A stretch of 64,000 nt of DNA from Bacillus australimaris. GTDB lineage: Bacteria; Bacillota; Bacilli; Bacillales; Bacillaceae. Under the pieces are notes generated by a model. That model made no database searches. It saw nothing but the letters and a program-made list of their open reading frames with translations, and was not told the origin of the DNA. The stretch lies in the NCBI RefSeq assembly GCF_001307105.1, contig NZ_LGYN01000028.1, positions 62,001-126,000 of the forward strand, written 5' to 3'. Below, piece by piece: positions 33,165 to 41,930 of this stretch. The translations under genes were made by a program, and so were the position numbers. Position 1 is the first letter of the stretch, and the number at the start of each line of letters is the position of its first letter.

Positions 33165-34589
33165 ATGCTGACAATCCAGCTAGATCAAACAGGGGCAAAC
33201 GGATATATTTATCATCAAATTTATACGAAAATTAAAGATGAAATTTTAAACCGAAACCTTCAGCCGCACGATCAATTACCGTCCAAACGAGAGTTAGCCG
33301 AGTCTTTAAACGTCAGCGTCAATTCAGTAAATGGCGCCTATCAGCAGCTGCTTGCCGAGGGGTATTTATACTCGGTTGAACGGAAAGGTTTTTTTGTGGA
33401 GTCACTAGACACGTTTCATAAGTCAGGTCAGCTGAAACCCTCTTCCCTTCCAGCAGATTTAAAGGAAGAGCCTATTGCACGCGATGACTGGTATTCCTTT
33501 TCACATATTTCCGTCGATACAGCGAACTTCCCATTTAAAAGCTGGCTGAAAAGTGAACAAAAGGCGATCAGTCTTCACCAAGAAGCCTTCGGTGAGCTTC
33601 CTCATCCACAAGGTGTGTATGAGCTACGGGAAACGATTGCCCGGCTGATCGGACTTGCGCGAGGTGTCAAATGCTATCCTGAACAGCTCATTTTAAGTGC
33701 AGGCACACAGTCACTCATTCATTCGTTATCAAGCATTCTTCCAGCTGATCAAATATACGGGTTAGAAAACCCTGGGTACCGCAGGCTCTATCAAATGCTG
33801 AAAAACAATCATCACCGAATTGAAACGATTGGCATTGACCAAAAAGGTGTGCGGATGAGCGATATTCAAAAGAAACAGCCGAATGTATTGATCATTACTC
33901 CTTCCCATCAGTTTCCAACAGGGGTAATCATGCCAATTTCCCGGCGGATACAGCTGTTAAACTGGGCGGCTGATCAGCCAGATCGTTATATTATTGAGGA
34001 CGATTATGACAGTGAATTTAAGTACGGCACAGACAGTATTCCGGCGCTGCAAAGTCTCGATCGATATGACAAAGTCATTTATATGGGGACCTTTTCAAAA
34101 TCATTGCTGCCGGGCTTGCGACTCAGCTATATGGTCCTGCCTCAGCATTTATTGAGACGCTATAAGGAAGAACAGCATTTTTTCATTCAAACAGCCAACC
34201 TTTTTACCCAATACACCCTTCTTCATTTTATAAAAGATGGGGCGTATCAACGGCATATTAAACGAATGAATGGTTTATATGAGGAAAAACGGAAGCAGCT
34301 CATTGGAGAGCTCAACACGGTTTTTGCTGACAATGTGCGGATTATTGGGGAAAATGCAGGACTTCATTTTATTGCAGAATTCCGCTCAGATCGAACGCAG
34401 CATGAAATTTTACAGCGCGCCAAAGACAGAAAGCTGAAAATGTACGGGATGGACCGTTTTACACTTGATGAACAAGTACCTGGTCATCAAGAAGGATTTG
34501 TCCCGCTTGTCCTTGGCTTCTCGCACATGCGGCCAGAGGAGATTCAGCCAGCGGTGAAACGGCTGTATGACGCCATTTTTGGGAAATAA
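33165..34589 (+). CDS. gabR: GabR, MocR-type GABA-responsive regulator
   Basis: A 474-residue fusion of a GntR winged helix (residues 1-80, with LPSKRELAESLNVSVNSVNGAYQQLLAEGYL) and a class I aminotransferase-like domain. PLP-site blocks are LSAGTQSLIHSL, EDDYDSEFKYG and YMGTFSKSLLPGLRLSYM (PLP Lys, about residue 310). In B. subtilis GabR with PLP and GABA activates gabTD and represses itself. ATG 33165 aligns with the known start; the ribosome site AGAGAGGAT is rather distant (13 bases). Confidence 0.92.
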   Translation: MLTIQLDQTGANGYIYHQIYTKIKDEILNRNLQPHDQLPSKRELAESLNVSVNSVNGAYQQLLAEGYLYSVERKGFFVESLDTFHKSGQLKPSSLPADLKEEPIARDDWYSFSHISVDTANFPFKSWLKSEQKAISLHQEAFGELPHPQGVYELRETIARLIGLARGVKCYPEQLILSAGTQSLIHSLSSILPADQIYGLENPGYRRLYQMLKNNHHRIETIGIDQKGVRMSDIQKKQPNVLIITPSHQFPTGVIMPISRRIQLLNWAADQPDRYIIEDDYDSEFKYGTDSIPALQSLDRYDKVIYMGTFSKSLLPGLRLSYMVLPQHLLRRYKEEQHFFIQTANLFTQYTLLHFIKDGAYQRHIKRMNGLYEEKRKQLIGELNTVFADNVRIIGENAGLHFIAEFRSDRTQHEILQRAKDRKLKMYGMDRFTLDEQVPGHQEGFVPLVLGFSHMRPEEIQPAVKRLYDAIFGK

Positions 34590-34592
34590 AAC

Positions 34593-34621
34593 AGCCAGCT
34601 GCTCTTTACAGACAGCTGGCT
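34593..34621. terminator. Hairpin between gabR and the ArsR gene
   Basis: AGCCAGCTG pairs with CAGCTGGCT. T-runs on either side are poor, so it is a likely but not strong terminator for two converging genes. Confidence 0.5.
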
Positions 34622-34932
34622 TACCACCGTTCTTTATCTACTCTTAAAATAGAGGACACAATTCCAGGAAAAGCGGCCTCGATGTCTTCTTTTCTTAAAG
34701 AATAGTAACGGTGTTTTCCGTCAATTCTCACTTTCACGATGCCTGCCTCCCTCAGCACTTTGAAGTGATGGGAAAGCGTAGATTTGGCAATGTTCATCTC
34801 ATACGTGCCGCATGTCCTCTCCCCCGTTTCCGCTAAACAGCGGACTATTTCTAAACGGACAGGATCAGCCAAAGCGTGCAGCACAGAAATCAGTTTCATG
34901 TCTTCTTGGTTTGGATGATTTGGATTCGTCAT
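34621..34932 (-). CDS. ArsR-family transcriptional regulator, probably leaderless
   Basis: A 103-residue winged-helix protein ([31 protein letters not shown] across residues 1-31; recognition helix [18 protein letters not shown]; wing [10 protein letters not shown]). No classic ELCVCDL metal site is seen: the region reads [10 protein letters not shown] with a single Cys, so it may not sense metal. No ribosome site precedes ATG 34932. Instead a promoter is placed so that transcription would start at this A, and a perfect palindrome covers the start codon. An in-frame ATG at 34977 also lacks a ribosome site. Confidence 0.7.
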   Translation of the reverse strand: MTNPNHPNQEDMKLISVLHALADPVRLEIVRCLAETGERTCGTYEMNIAKSTLSHHFKVLREAGIVKVRIDGKHRYYSLRKEDIEAAFPGIVSSILRVDKERW

Positions 34933-34967
34933 ACGATAAATGTATCGTATTTTGTGCTCACATACAA
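34931..34967 (-). promoter_or_regulatory. ArsR-gene promoter and overlapping palindromic operator
   Basis: Minus strand TTGTAT (34962-34967), 17 bases, TACATT (34939-34944), with +1 predicted at the A of ATG 34932. ATACGATA-4-TATCGTAT (34931-34950) is a perfect inverted repeat with 8-bp arms that covers the -10, the start point and the start codon. This is ideal for autorepression. Confidence 0.6.
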
Positions 34968-35069
34968 TCTCATTCATCTAAAACTCATGAACTGACTAGG
35001 CATGTAACGATTTAACTTCATTCACGTCCATTACTTAAGAGACGCTGTCTTGAAGGGAAGGAACCGATT

Positions 35070-35447
35070 TTGATACGTAACATATGGTTTAGTTTATTGC
35101 TCATGCTGCTCACGTTTTCCTTATGTGCCTGCCAGTCAGTCCAATATGAGTACCAGTCAAAACCACCTAGTGCGGAAGAATTATTATCTATCGATCAGCA
35201 GGCAGATTTATTTCAATGGGAAGGAACGATCTATGAAACAAATGTAGATTGGACGACATCCTTACACGTCACAAAACATGAACAATTAGGTGTCATTCAG
35301 AAAACCGCTGTCAAAAATTTTGAACATGGTACAGCTTCTAGATTGAAAAAAGGAACCGCTATTTACTCCGTGAAGGAGAGAGAAGACCTTTTGATCGTGG
35401 AACTTCACGGCAAAACAAAAATATATGTCGCACATGCGGAGGGATAA
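35070..35447 (+). CDS. Hypothetical lipoprotein
   Basis: A 125-residue protein with a lipoprotein signal: MIRN start, hydrophobic stretch and lipobox LCAC (Cys near residue 21). The mature part is soluble, with about four beta-strand-like segments, and contains no other cysteine. I recognise no family. TTG 35070 is the start, with GGGAAGGA 7 bases upstream. It is divergent from the ArsR gene but is not obviously its target. Confidence 0.6.
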   Translation: MIRNIWFSLLLMLLTFSLCACQSVQYEYQSKPPSAEELLSIDQQADLFQWEGTIYETNVDWTTSLHVTKHEQLGVIQKTAVKNFEHGTASRLKKGTAIYSVKEREDLLIVELHGKTKIYVAHAEG

Positions 35448-35476
35448 ATACCTGTCAACTAGACAGGTATTTTTTA
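35448..35476 (+). terminator. Lipoprotein gene terminator
   Basis: ATACCTGTC-5-GACAGGTAT followed by TTTTTT, directly after the stop. Confidence 0.85.
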
Positions 35477-35488
35477 AAATTCATTTTC

Positions 35489-35517
35489 TTGTCAAGAGTC
35501 GTTGGTTTTGTTATGAT
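35489..35517 (+). promoter_or_regulatory. SigA promoter of ycnC-ycnB
   Basis: TTGTCA (35489-35494), 17 bases, TATGAT (35512-35517): a strong vegetative promoter upstream of the TetR gene. Confidence 0.65.
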
Positions 35518-35524
35518 AGCCAAA

Positions 35525-35559
35525 GTGACCACTCGGTTTCCATTGTGACCCTATGGTTT
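35525..35559 (+). promoter_or_regulatory. Tandem operator for the TetR regulator YcnC
   Basis: GTGACCACTCGGTTT (35525-35539) and GTGACCCTATGGTTT (35545-35559) are near-identical direct repeats 20 bases apart, two helix turns. They lie just after the start point, where a TetR-type autorepressor would bind. Confidence 0.55.
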
Positions 35560-35585
35560 TACCGATTCGGAAAGGACTTATGAAG

Positions 35586-36452
35586 ATGAAAGTAAAGCAA
35601 GAAGAGATTTTGCGGGTATCGAAGAAATTGTTTTCTCAAAAAGGCTATATGAGTGTCTCCATGCAGTCAATTGCCGACGCCTGTAAAATATCAAAAGCGT
35701 CTATTTATAAACTGTTTGATTCAAAGGAAGCTCTTCTATTAGAACTGATTAAATACAATCAGCGCAAAATGAGGGAGATTTCCCGCATCATTCATTCAGA
35801 AACGACGCTGTCCAAAAAGGAAAAATTCACAAAGAAGATCAAGCTTGAGCTTGAAGAGTTTAAAGAGAATCATAAATTTTTGAATATGTTGTCCTTTGAA
35901 GCTTTTTCTCAGCATTCGCCCATTGTCATTAAGCATTTACGTGAAACACGCTCCATTATCATGCAGCGGCACAGAGACATTATTTTAAGCACATATGGTG
36001 AATCTGTCGCTCCTTATGTTTGGGATTTAGTGATTGTTCTCAATGGATTAATGAGAGAATTCATCTTAATGCTGGCGATTGAGCAAAAAAACATCCAGTT
36101 AGAAATTGCTGCCGAAATGATCATCGGTGTGATGGATCGTGTATCGAAAAAGCCTTGTTCCATTGAACCTGTGTTAACAGATGAGCTGATGAACTCTTAT
36201 TTGCTTTCCTCACGGGACGAATACGACGAAGAAAAACTTGTCAATTCGTACTTAACAAAGATCAAACAAGAGCTTCACTCACTGCCAAGCGGAGAAGAAC
36301 AGGACGACCTCCTCTCTGCGTTTGAGCTGCTCAATCAGGAATTATCAAAGGACCAACCGAGAACCTTTTTAATCAGCTCACTGCTCGATTATTTAGGCAA
36401 AAACAGCGTTTTATCACAAAACGTGTCACAGCTGAAAAGCATCATTTTATAG
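35586..36452 (+). CDS. ycnC: YcnC, TetR-family regulator
   Basis: A 288-residue TetR/AcrR-type repressor, the length I remember for B. subtilis YcnC and long for the family. The HTH is at residues 5-50 (FSQKGYMSVSMQSIADACKISKASIYKLFDSKEALL). The remainder is helical with a C-terminal extension. ATG 35586 is 9 bases after AAAGGA; ATG 35580 would be only 3. It is 16 bases upstream of ycnB, which encodes a drug exporter, so it most likely represses the pair. Confidence 0.8.
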   Translation: MKVKQEEILRVSKKLFSQKGYMSVSMQSIADACKISKASIYKLFDSKEALLLELIKYNQRKMREISRIIHSETTLSKKEKFTKKIKLELEEFKENHKFLNMLSFEAFSQHSPIVIKHLRETRSIIMQRHRDIILSTYGESVAPYVWDLVIVLNGLMREFILMLAIEQKNIQLEIAAEMIIGVMDRVSKKPCSIEPVLTDELMNSYLLSSRDEYDEEKLVNSYLTKIKQELHSLPSGEEQDDLLSAFELLNQELSKDQPRTFLISSLLDYLGKNSVLSQNVSQLKSIIL

Positions 36453-36468
36453 ATAAAGAAGGGATAAC

Positions 36469-37902
36469 ATGAACCAATCAACAACATCTTACAATCGATC
36501 TGTGATTGTTGGGATTTTTCTCGTTGGGGCATTCGTCGCGATTTTAAACCAAACGCTTCTTATTCCAGCGATCCCACATATCATGCAGGACTTCAATATT
36601 GAGGTCAGCAAAGGACAGTGGCTTACAACAGCCTTTATGCTGACAAACGGGATTCTCATCCCAATTACGGCTTTCTTAATTGAGAAATTTTCGAGCCGTT
36701 CTTTAGTTTTAACGGCGCTTAGTATCTTTACAGCCGGTACAATTCTTGCATCATTTGCGCCGAATTTCCCAGTGTTACTTGCTGCACGTATCGTACAGGC
36801 AGCTGGTGCAGGGATTTTAATGCCGCTGATGCAAACGATCTTTTTAACTATTTTTCCAAAAGAAAAACGCGGGCAGGCAATGGGCATGGTCGGACTTGTC
36901 ATTTCGTTCGCACCAGCGCTTGGACCAACACTTGGCGGCTGGATTGTCGATTCCTTCAGCTGGAAGGCCTTGTTCTATATCGTTCTACCAATCGGTATCA
37001 TCGACCTTATTCTTGCTTTCTTCTTAATGAAAAATGTCACACAGCAGCGAGAGACACGTATTGATGTGTTATCTGTCATCTTGTCGTCCTTCGGTTTCGG
37101 CGGATTGCTTTACGGATTTTCTAGTGTCGGCACATATGGCTGGACGAGTGCGACTGTCCTCATTTCACTTATTGTCGGCGCCGTAAGCTTGTTCTTCTTT
37201 ATCCTGCGCCAATCGAATTTGACAAGACCGATGCTTGAGTTTGGTGTATTTAAATTTGCGATCTTCAGCTTAACAACCTTCCTTGGGATGCTTGTTTTTG
37301 CTTTATTGATTGGTACAGAGACGATTCTGCCGCTTTATACGCAGAATGTCAGAGGGCTGTCTGCACTTGATACAGGGCTGATCTTATTGCCAGGTGCTCT
37401 CTTTATGGGCTTGCTGTCACCAATTATCGGACGGATTTTTGATAAAGTCGGCGGAAGAGGACTCGCATTAGGCGGATTTACGATCCTCACCGTTACCACT
37501 CTGCCATTTATGCTGCTCACCCTTGATTCATCTATCGCTCTCATTACGGTCGCCTACACGCTTCGCTTAATTGGGGTTGGGATGATCATGATGCCTCTGA
37601 CAACGGCAGGTATTAACGCATTACCACCTCATTTGATCCCGCATGGGACAGCGATGAATAACACGATGAGACAAATAGGTGGCTCCATTGGAACGGCTGT
37701 ACTTGTGTCCATCATGAGCACCTCTGCTGCAAATGCAGAATTGGCCAATCCATTAAAATCAGCCGTTCATGGAATGAATACGTCATTTTTCATTTCTGGT
37801 CTGATTGCGGTCATTGGACTCATCCTCTCCTTTTTCTTAAAGGCAAAACGTAATAATAAAGTGATGAAGCAGGAGCTATCTTCCTCCTCCTCTTCTTCAT
37901 AA
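36469..37902 (+). CDS. ycnB: YcnB, DHA2-family multidrug exporter
   Basis: A 477-residue major facilitator with about 14 membrane helices. The motif C-like LVISFAPALGPTLGGWIVD (about residues 142-160), QWLTTAFMLTNGI and a Ser-rich C-terminus are typical of EmrB/QacA drug:proton antiporters. The substrate is unknown. It is co-transcribed with the TetR gene ycnC and has a terminator directly after it. Between it and yclM, B. subtilis has the petrobactin genes yclNOPQ; they are absent here. Confidence 0.82.
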   Translation: MNQSTTSYNRSVIVGIFLVGAFVAILNQTLLIPAIPHIMQDFNIEVSKGQWLTTAFMLTNGILIPITAFLIEKFSSRSLVLTALSIFTAGTILASFAPNFPVLLAARIVQAAGAGILMPLMQTIFLTIFPKEKRGQAMGMVGLVISFAPALGPTLGGWIVDSFSWKALFYIVLPIGIIDLILAFFLMKNVTQQRETRIDVLSVILSSFGFGGLLYGFSSVGTYGWTSATVLISLIVGAVSLFFFILRQSNLTRPMLEFGVFKFAIFSLTTFLGMLVFALLIGTETILPLYTQNVRGLSALDTGLILLPGALFMGLLSPIIGRIFDKVGGRGLALGGFTILTVTTLPFMLLTLDSSIALITVAYTLRLIGVGMIMMPLTTAGINALPPHLIPHGTAMNNTMRQIGGSIGTAVLVSIMSTSAANAELANPLKSAVHGMNTSFFISGLIAVIGLILSFFLKAKRNNKVMKQELSSSSSSS

Positions 37903-37903
37903 G

Positions 37904-37937
37904 AAAAAGAGCTCGGCATATGGCCGGCTCTTTTTTC
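37904..37937 (+). terminator. ycnB terminator
   Basis: AAAGAGCTCGGC and GGCCGGCTCTTTTTT form a slightly imperfect stem with a clear T-run. Confidence 0.7.
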
Positions 37938-38076
37938 ATATCATCATACGGTATCGTCCTCTCTATAAATACATTTGTATTCCTAGAGAAGAAAACCCTT
38001 GATAATTTGAAGAAAAGAGTTGATAATAGGAACTATTCAATTTGTGAGAAAATTTTTACTATAGGAGATGTATGCA

Positions 38077-39453
38077 TTGAAGGTCGTGAAATTTGGTGGC
38101 AGTTCACTTGCATCTGGCAAGCAGCTGCAAAAGGTATTTGACATTGTAACAGCAGATCCAGCTCGAAAAGCAGTCGTTGTTTCCGCACCAGGAAAACGGC
38201 ATTCAACGGATACGAAGGTCACCGATTTATTAATTAGCTGTGGCGAACAATATTTACGTTTAGGTGAAGCACATGACTTACAGGAAGCCGTCATCGAGCG
38301 GTATGCCTCTATTGCAGATGAACTTGGATTAGGTCAAGACATTATCGACACCATCAGGCAAGATCTAGACGCATTATTACAGGCTGATTCATCTCGCCCT
38401 GAGTGCTATCTTGATGCCATCAAAGCAAGCGGCGAAGACAATAATGCAAAGCTCATTGCTGCGTATTTCCGTCACCAGGGTGTCGAAGCTCATTATGTGA
38501 ATCCGAAGGAAGCTGGTTTATTTGTAAGCGATGAACCTGGCCATGCGCAAGTCCTCCCGGAATCATATGATCATCTGTACAAATTAAGAGAGCGGTCTGG
38601 CATCATTATATTCCCTGGCTTTTTTGGCTTTAGTTTAGCGGGCGATATCGTCACCTTTTCGCGAAGCGGCTCCGATATTACCGGTTCCATTTTGGCAAAC
38701 GGCCTAAAGGCAGACGTGTATGAAAACTTTACAGATGTGGATGCTGTCTACGCTGTTAATCCAACGATTGTTCATGATCCAAAAGAGATTACAGAGCTGA
38801 CGTATCGGGAAATGCGCGAGCTGTCGTATGCTGGATTTTCTGTTTTTCATGATGAAGCACTCATTCCAGCCTTCCGTGCAGGCATTCCGGTTCAGATTAA
38901 AAACACCAATAATCCTTCGGCAAAAGGCACAAAAATTGTGAATCAGCGCGATCATACAAATGGACCTGTTGTTGGTATCGCCTCAGATAATGGATTTTGC
39001 AGCATTTACATTAGTAAATATTTGATGAACAGAGAGGTTGGCTTTGGTCGTAAGGTGCTGCAAACATTAGAGGAATATGGGCTTACGTATGAGCACGTAC
39101 CTTCTGGCATTGATGATATGACCATTATTTTAAGGCAGGATCAGCTGGAGGAGCAGCATATTGAACAAGAGCTGCTAGACCGTTTGAAGCTTGTTCTTGA
39201 TGCAGATGAGGTTGTTCTAGAGCAGAATCTATCGCTCATTATGGTCGTAGGGGAAGCGATGCGTCATAATGTGGGGACAACAGCAAGAGCAGCAAAGGCA
39301 CTGTCAAAAGCGAAGGTCAATATTGAAATGATCAATCAAGGCTCCTCTGAGGTCAGCATGATGTTTGGCGTCAAGGCGGCTCAAGAAAAAGAAGCCGTTC
39401 AAGCCTTGTATGAGGAGTTTTTCTCTATGTCTACTGTCCCTGTCTCCCTATAA
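38077..39453 (+). CDS. yclM: YclM, aspartokinase III (lysine/threonine-type)
   Basis: A 458-residue monofunctional aspartate kinase, the first step of the aspartate amino-acid pathway. It has the N-terminal KVVKFGGSSLASG, SFSRSGSDITGSILA-type catalytic block (FSRSGSDITGS, about residue 195), YENFTDVDAVY, and two ACT repeats at the C-terminus (GFCSIYISKYLMNREVGFG; MVVGEAMRHNVGTTARAAKAL). In B. subtilis this isozyme is inhibited by lysine plus threonine. I chose TTG 38077: GGAG at 38064-38067 is 9 bases upstream and the product then begins MKVVKFGG. ATG 38068 sits almost on the ribosome site. Confidence 0.9.
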   Translation: MKVVKFGGSSLASGKQLQKVFDIVTADPARKAVVVSAPGKRHSTDTKVTDLLISCGEQYLRLGEAHDLQEAVIERYASIADELGLGQDIIDTIRQDLDALLQADSSRPECYLDAIKASGEDNNAKLIAAYFRHQGVEAHYVNPKEAGLFVSDEPGHAQVLPESYDHLYKLRERSGIIIFPGFFGFSLAGDIVTFSRSGSDITGSILANGLKADVYENFTDVDAVYAVNPTIVHDPKEITELTYREMRELSYAGFSVFHDEALIPAFRAGIPVQIKNTNNPSAKGTKIVNQRDHTNGPVVGIASDNGFCSIYISKYLMNREVGFGRKVLQTLEEYGLTYEHVPSGIDDMTIILRQDQLEEQHIEQELLDRLKLVLDADEVVLEQNLSLIMVVGEAMRHNVGTTARAAKALSKAKVNIEMINQGSSEVSMMFGVKAAQEKEAVQALYEEFFSMSTVPVSL

Positions 39454-39458
39454 TCAGC

Positions 39459-39493
39459 AGACTGCCAGATCTTTGGATCGGCAGTCTTTTTTG
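39459..39493 (+). terminator. yclM terminator
   Basis: AGACTGCC pairs with GGCAGTCT, followed by six Ts. Confidence 0.85.
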
Positions 39494-39618
39494 CTCTCAC
39501 CGGATTCGAGTGTTTTTGCGCATTAAAATGTATCTATTTCTCGTTTGATTTTGTATGATAGAGACAAATCAACTATCTGTTCCGGCCTATGATCGGAGCA
39601 ACAAGGAGTCCTAAAACA

Positions 39619-40464
39619 ATGCCTCGTCAACAACTATTAAAACAGTTTCGCAATTTTCATGATGCTTCTACTAGTATTTTAAACATGATGAGTCAATTCA
39701 TTGAAGTGAATACACTGTTTATTGCTAAGAATGATCAAGACACCAATCATATTGTAAAGGTGCTAAATCAAGACGAGCAGCTTCTTGAAGAAGGAGAAGA
39801 ACTTCCTTACGAAAAGACATTTTGCAAGCTGGCGGTCGATCATCAGGATACCCTTGTGATTCCTGACATTTCGATAGATGACCGTTCTAAATACTTAGAG
39901 GTCACGAAACGGCTTCAAGGCGGCTCGTTCATTGGCGTTCCCATTGATTTTACAGATGGTTCAAACTACGGGACGATTTGCGGACTTGATGTGAAGCCGC
40001 AGCATTTTACAGAAGAGCATGTGTATATGTTTGAAACGATGGCTTCTTTGTTAAGCTACGTCCTTGAGCTAGACCGCGCCAACCGGCAGATTCAGCAATT
40101 ATCTGTACCGATCGTACCAGTTGTTGATGGTGTCGCTGTACTTCCTCTACTTGGTGATATCGAAGAGACACGTGCTCAGCATATTTTAGAAACCATTTTA
40201 CAGGAAAGCTACAGGCTGTCGCTCTCTCATTTGGTCATTGACGTATCGGGAACTAAAAGCCTGAATGAACAAAGCATTCAATATTTGGTCAACTACGCAC
40301 AAACGCTGCGGCTCTTAGGAATTTCAGCTGTCTTAACAGGCATTAAGCAAGACCTTGCTTTAAGTGCGATTCAGTCGAATATTTCATTTAAAGACATCAC
40401 GATTCGCAAAGATTTACCGCAGGCACTTGCTCATATTGGATTGACGTTTACGAAAAATGAATAA
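39619..40464 (+). CDS. GAF-STAS protein, RsbR-like stressosome paralog
   Basis: A 281-residue protein with an N-terminal GAF domain (about residues 15-155: SILNMMSQFIEVNTLFIAKND, then SFIGVPIDFTDGSNYGTICGLD) and a C-terminal STAS domain (about 170-280: VDGVAVLPLLGDIEETRA, LVIDVSG, RLLGISAVLTGI). The arrangement is that of RsbR/YtvA sensors that build the stressosome controlling SigB. The two threonines phosphorylated by RsbT in RsbRA correspond to Ser here (DVSG and ALSA). ATG 39619 has AAGGAG 10 bases upstream. It takes the place occupied by rapC-phrC in B. subtilis. Confidence 0.75.
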   Translation: MPRQQLLKQFRNFHDASTSILNMMSQFIEVNTLFIAKNDQDTNHIVKVLNQDEQLLEEGEELPYEKTFCKLAVDHQDTLVIPDISIDDRSKYLEVTKRLQGGSFIGVPIDFTDGSNYGTICGLDVKPQHFTEEHVYMFETMASLLSYVLELDRANRQIQQLSVPIVPVVDGVAVLPLLGDIEETRAQHILETILQESYRLSLSHLVIDVSGTKSLNEQSIQYLVNYAQTLRLLGISAVLTGIKQDLALSAIQSNISFKDITIRKDLPQALAHIGLTFTKNE

Positions 40465-40481
40465 GCGATGATTCATCTAAA

Positions 40482-40510
40482 AGGGCTAACATGATCTTCA
40501 TGTTAGCCCT
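40482..40510. terminator. Hairpin terminator between the STAS gene and yclK
   Basis: AGGGCTAACATGA-TCT-TCATGTTAGCCCT is a perfect stem and overlaps the yclK stop. It shares the sequence GGGCTAA-ATGATCTT with the internal hairpin of the repeat element at 800-836. Confidence 0.7.
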
Positions 40511-41930
40511 CTTCTTCTGGAAACGGCAGTCGAATGGTAAATGTCGTTCCTTTGTTTTTTTCACTTTTCATATCAATATGCCCTTCATGCAGGTCCACAA
40601 GCTGCTTTACGATAGACAAGCCCAATCCGTATTCTCCATAAGGGGTATTCGTTCTTGAGATATCCGCTTTATAAAAACGTTCCCATATATGTTTAACATC
40701 GTCTGGCGCAATGCCAATGCCTGTGTCTTCCACTTCAATGATCGTCTCTTGATTTTCTTGTTTTCCTCTTAAGGAAATACGGCCGCCTTCTGTGAATTGA
40801 ATTGCGTTCTTGGTGATATTGACAAGGATTTGAATGAGCCTGTCATAATCTGCGTAGACCTTCAGTTCAGGATCAACGTCCACGATCAGCTGATTGTTTT
40901 TCTCTTCAGCGATTCGGCTCAGCTGCTCTTTCATCACTTCAAACGTGTCAATGAGTGGATAGTGAAATTTCTGAAGGGTAATTTGATTCGATCTAATTTT
41001 CTCATAATCCATATTTTCATTGACGAGGCGCAGCATCCGTTTTGTCTCATCAGTGATTAAGGCATAGCATTTTTCTTTCTCTTCTGCGGACACATCTGCT
41101 GTGTTCAGCCATTCCACCAGTCCTCGAATGGTGGTCAGCGGTGTTTTCAATTCGTGAGACACATCTGCAATGAATTGGCGTCTACGCTTTTCGAGCCGGT
41201 CAATTTCCTCTCTTGATTGCTGAAGGCGTTTGACCATCATATTAAAATCCTCACCAAGTGTACCGATTTCATCAAGGTGTTTGTTTTCAAGCTTGATGTT
41301 GTAATCACCTTTGGCAATCTTTTCAGTCGCCTCTCTCAACTTTTTGATGCGGTTCACATGAAATTTAGACAATAACAAGCTGAGAATAAAAGTGATCGTC
41401 AGCGCCACAAATACGATGATATACAGATAACGATTCATCTGAGCGATGAGCTGTTCAGCACCTTGAATGGGGGCAATAAGAACGACACCGCCCTTTAGCT
41501 TTCCATCCTCCATGACAGGGAGCGCCACAAGTGATGCCTCTTGATCAAGGCGGCGTGAATCGCTTCGCTTAACAATGATTTGCTCCCCTTTTGAAAGCTT
41601 GGTCCATAAATCCTTTGTCAATAATACTTCATGCGGCAGCATCTCTTGCTGCTGAGACAGAACATCTCCTTTTTCATCAAACACAAAAAAACGAATTTGC
41701 CTCGTCGAAAGAATATCTTCAAATGGACGCAGACGAAAGGTCATCTCGCTTTTAGGCAGTTGTTTAAAATTCTGCAAGATTTCATTCCCATAGGAGCTCA
41801 TTTCATCCACTCTGTTTTGATAGGCAATATCCTTCACAAAATGAGATAAAAGGGTGCTGATAATGACAATGGCGATGAACAATAACCCGAGGTGGCTGAT
41901 CAGCAGCTGATAAAAATATTTAATCTTCAT
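40503..41930 (-). CDS. yclK: YclK, sensor histidine kinase
   Basis: A 475-residue membrane kinase. It has TM1 (about residues 8-28), an extracytoplasmic sensor of about 130 residues, TM2 (about 160-182), HAMP (about 183-240), the H-box FIADVSHELKTPLTTIRG (phosphorylated His, about residue 252) and the ATP-binding boxes NAIQFTEGG, DTGIGIAPDD and YGLGLSIVKQL. Partner of YclJ, whose gene overlaps it by 11 bases. The B. subtilis pair responds to low oxygen through ResD; the signal is unknown. Confidence 0.88.
   Translation of the reverse strand: MKIKYFYQLLISHLGLLFIAIVIISTLLSHFVKDIAYQNRVDEMSSYGNEILQNFKQLPKSEMTFRLRPFEDILSTRQIRFFVFDEKGDVLSQQQEMLPHEVLLTKDLWTKLSKGEQIIVKRSDSRRLDQEASLVALPVMEDGKLKGGVVLIAPIQGAEQLIAQMNRYLYIIVFVALTITFILSLLLSKFHVNRIKKLREATEKIAKGDYNIKLENKHLDEIGTLGEDFNMMVKRLQQSREEIDRLEKRRRQFIADVSHELKTPLTTIRGLVEWLNTADVSAEEKEKCYALITDETKRMLRLVNENMDYEKIRSNQITLQKFHYPLIDTFEVMKEQLSRIAEEKNNQLIVDVDPELKVYADYDRLIQILVNITKNAIQFTEGGRISLRGKQENQETIIEVEDTGIGIAPDDVKHIWERFYKADISRTNTPYGEYGLGLSIVKQLVDLHEGHIDMKSEKNKGTTFTIRLPFPEEEG

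Noticed and set aside
37920-38141. 73-residue frame between ycnB and yclM
   Set aside because: It begins inside the ycnB terminator and overlaps the yclM start in another frame.
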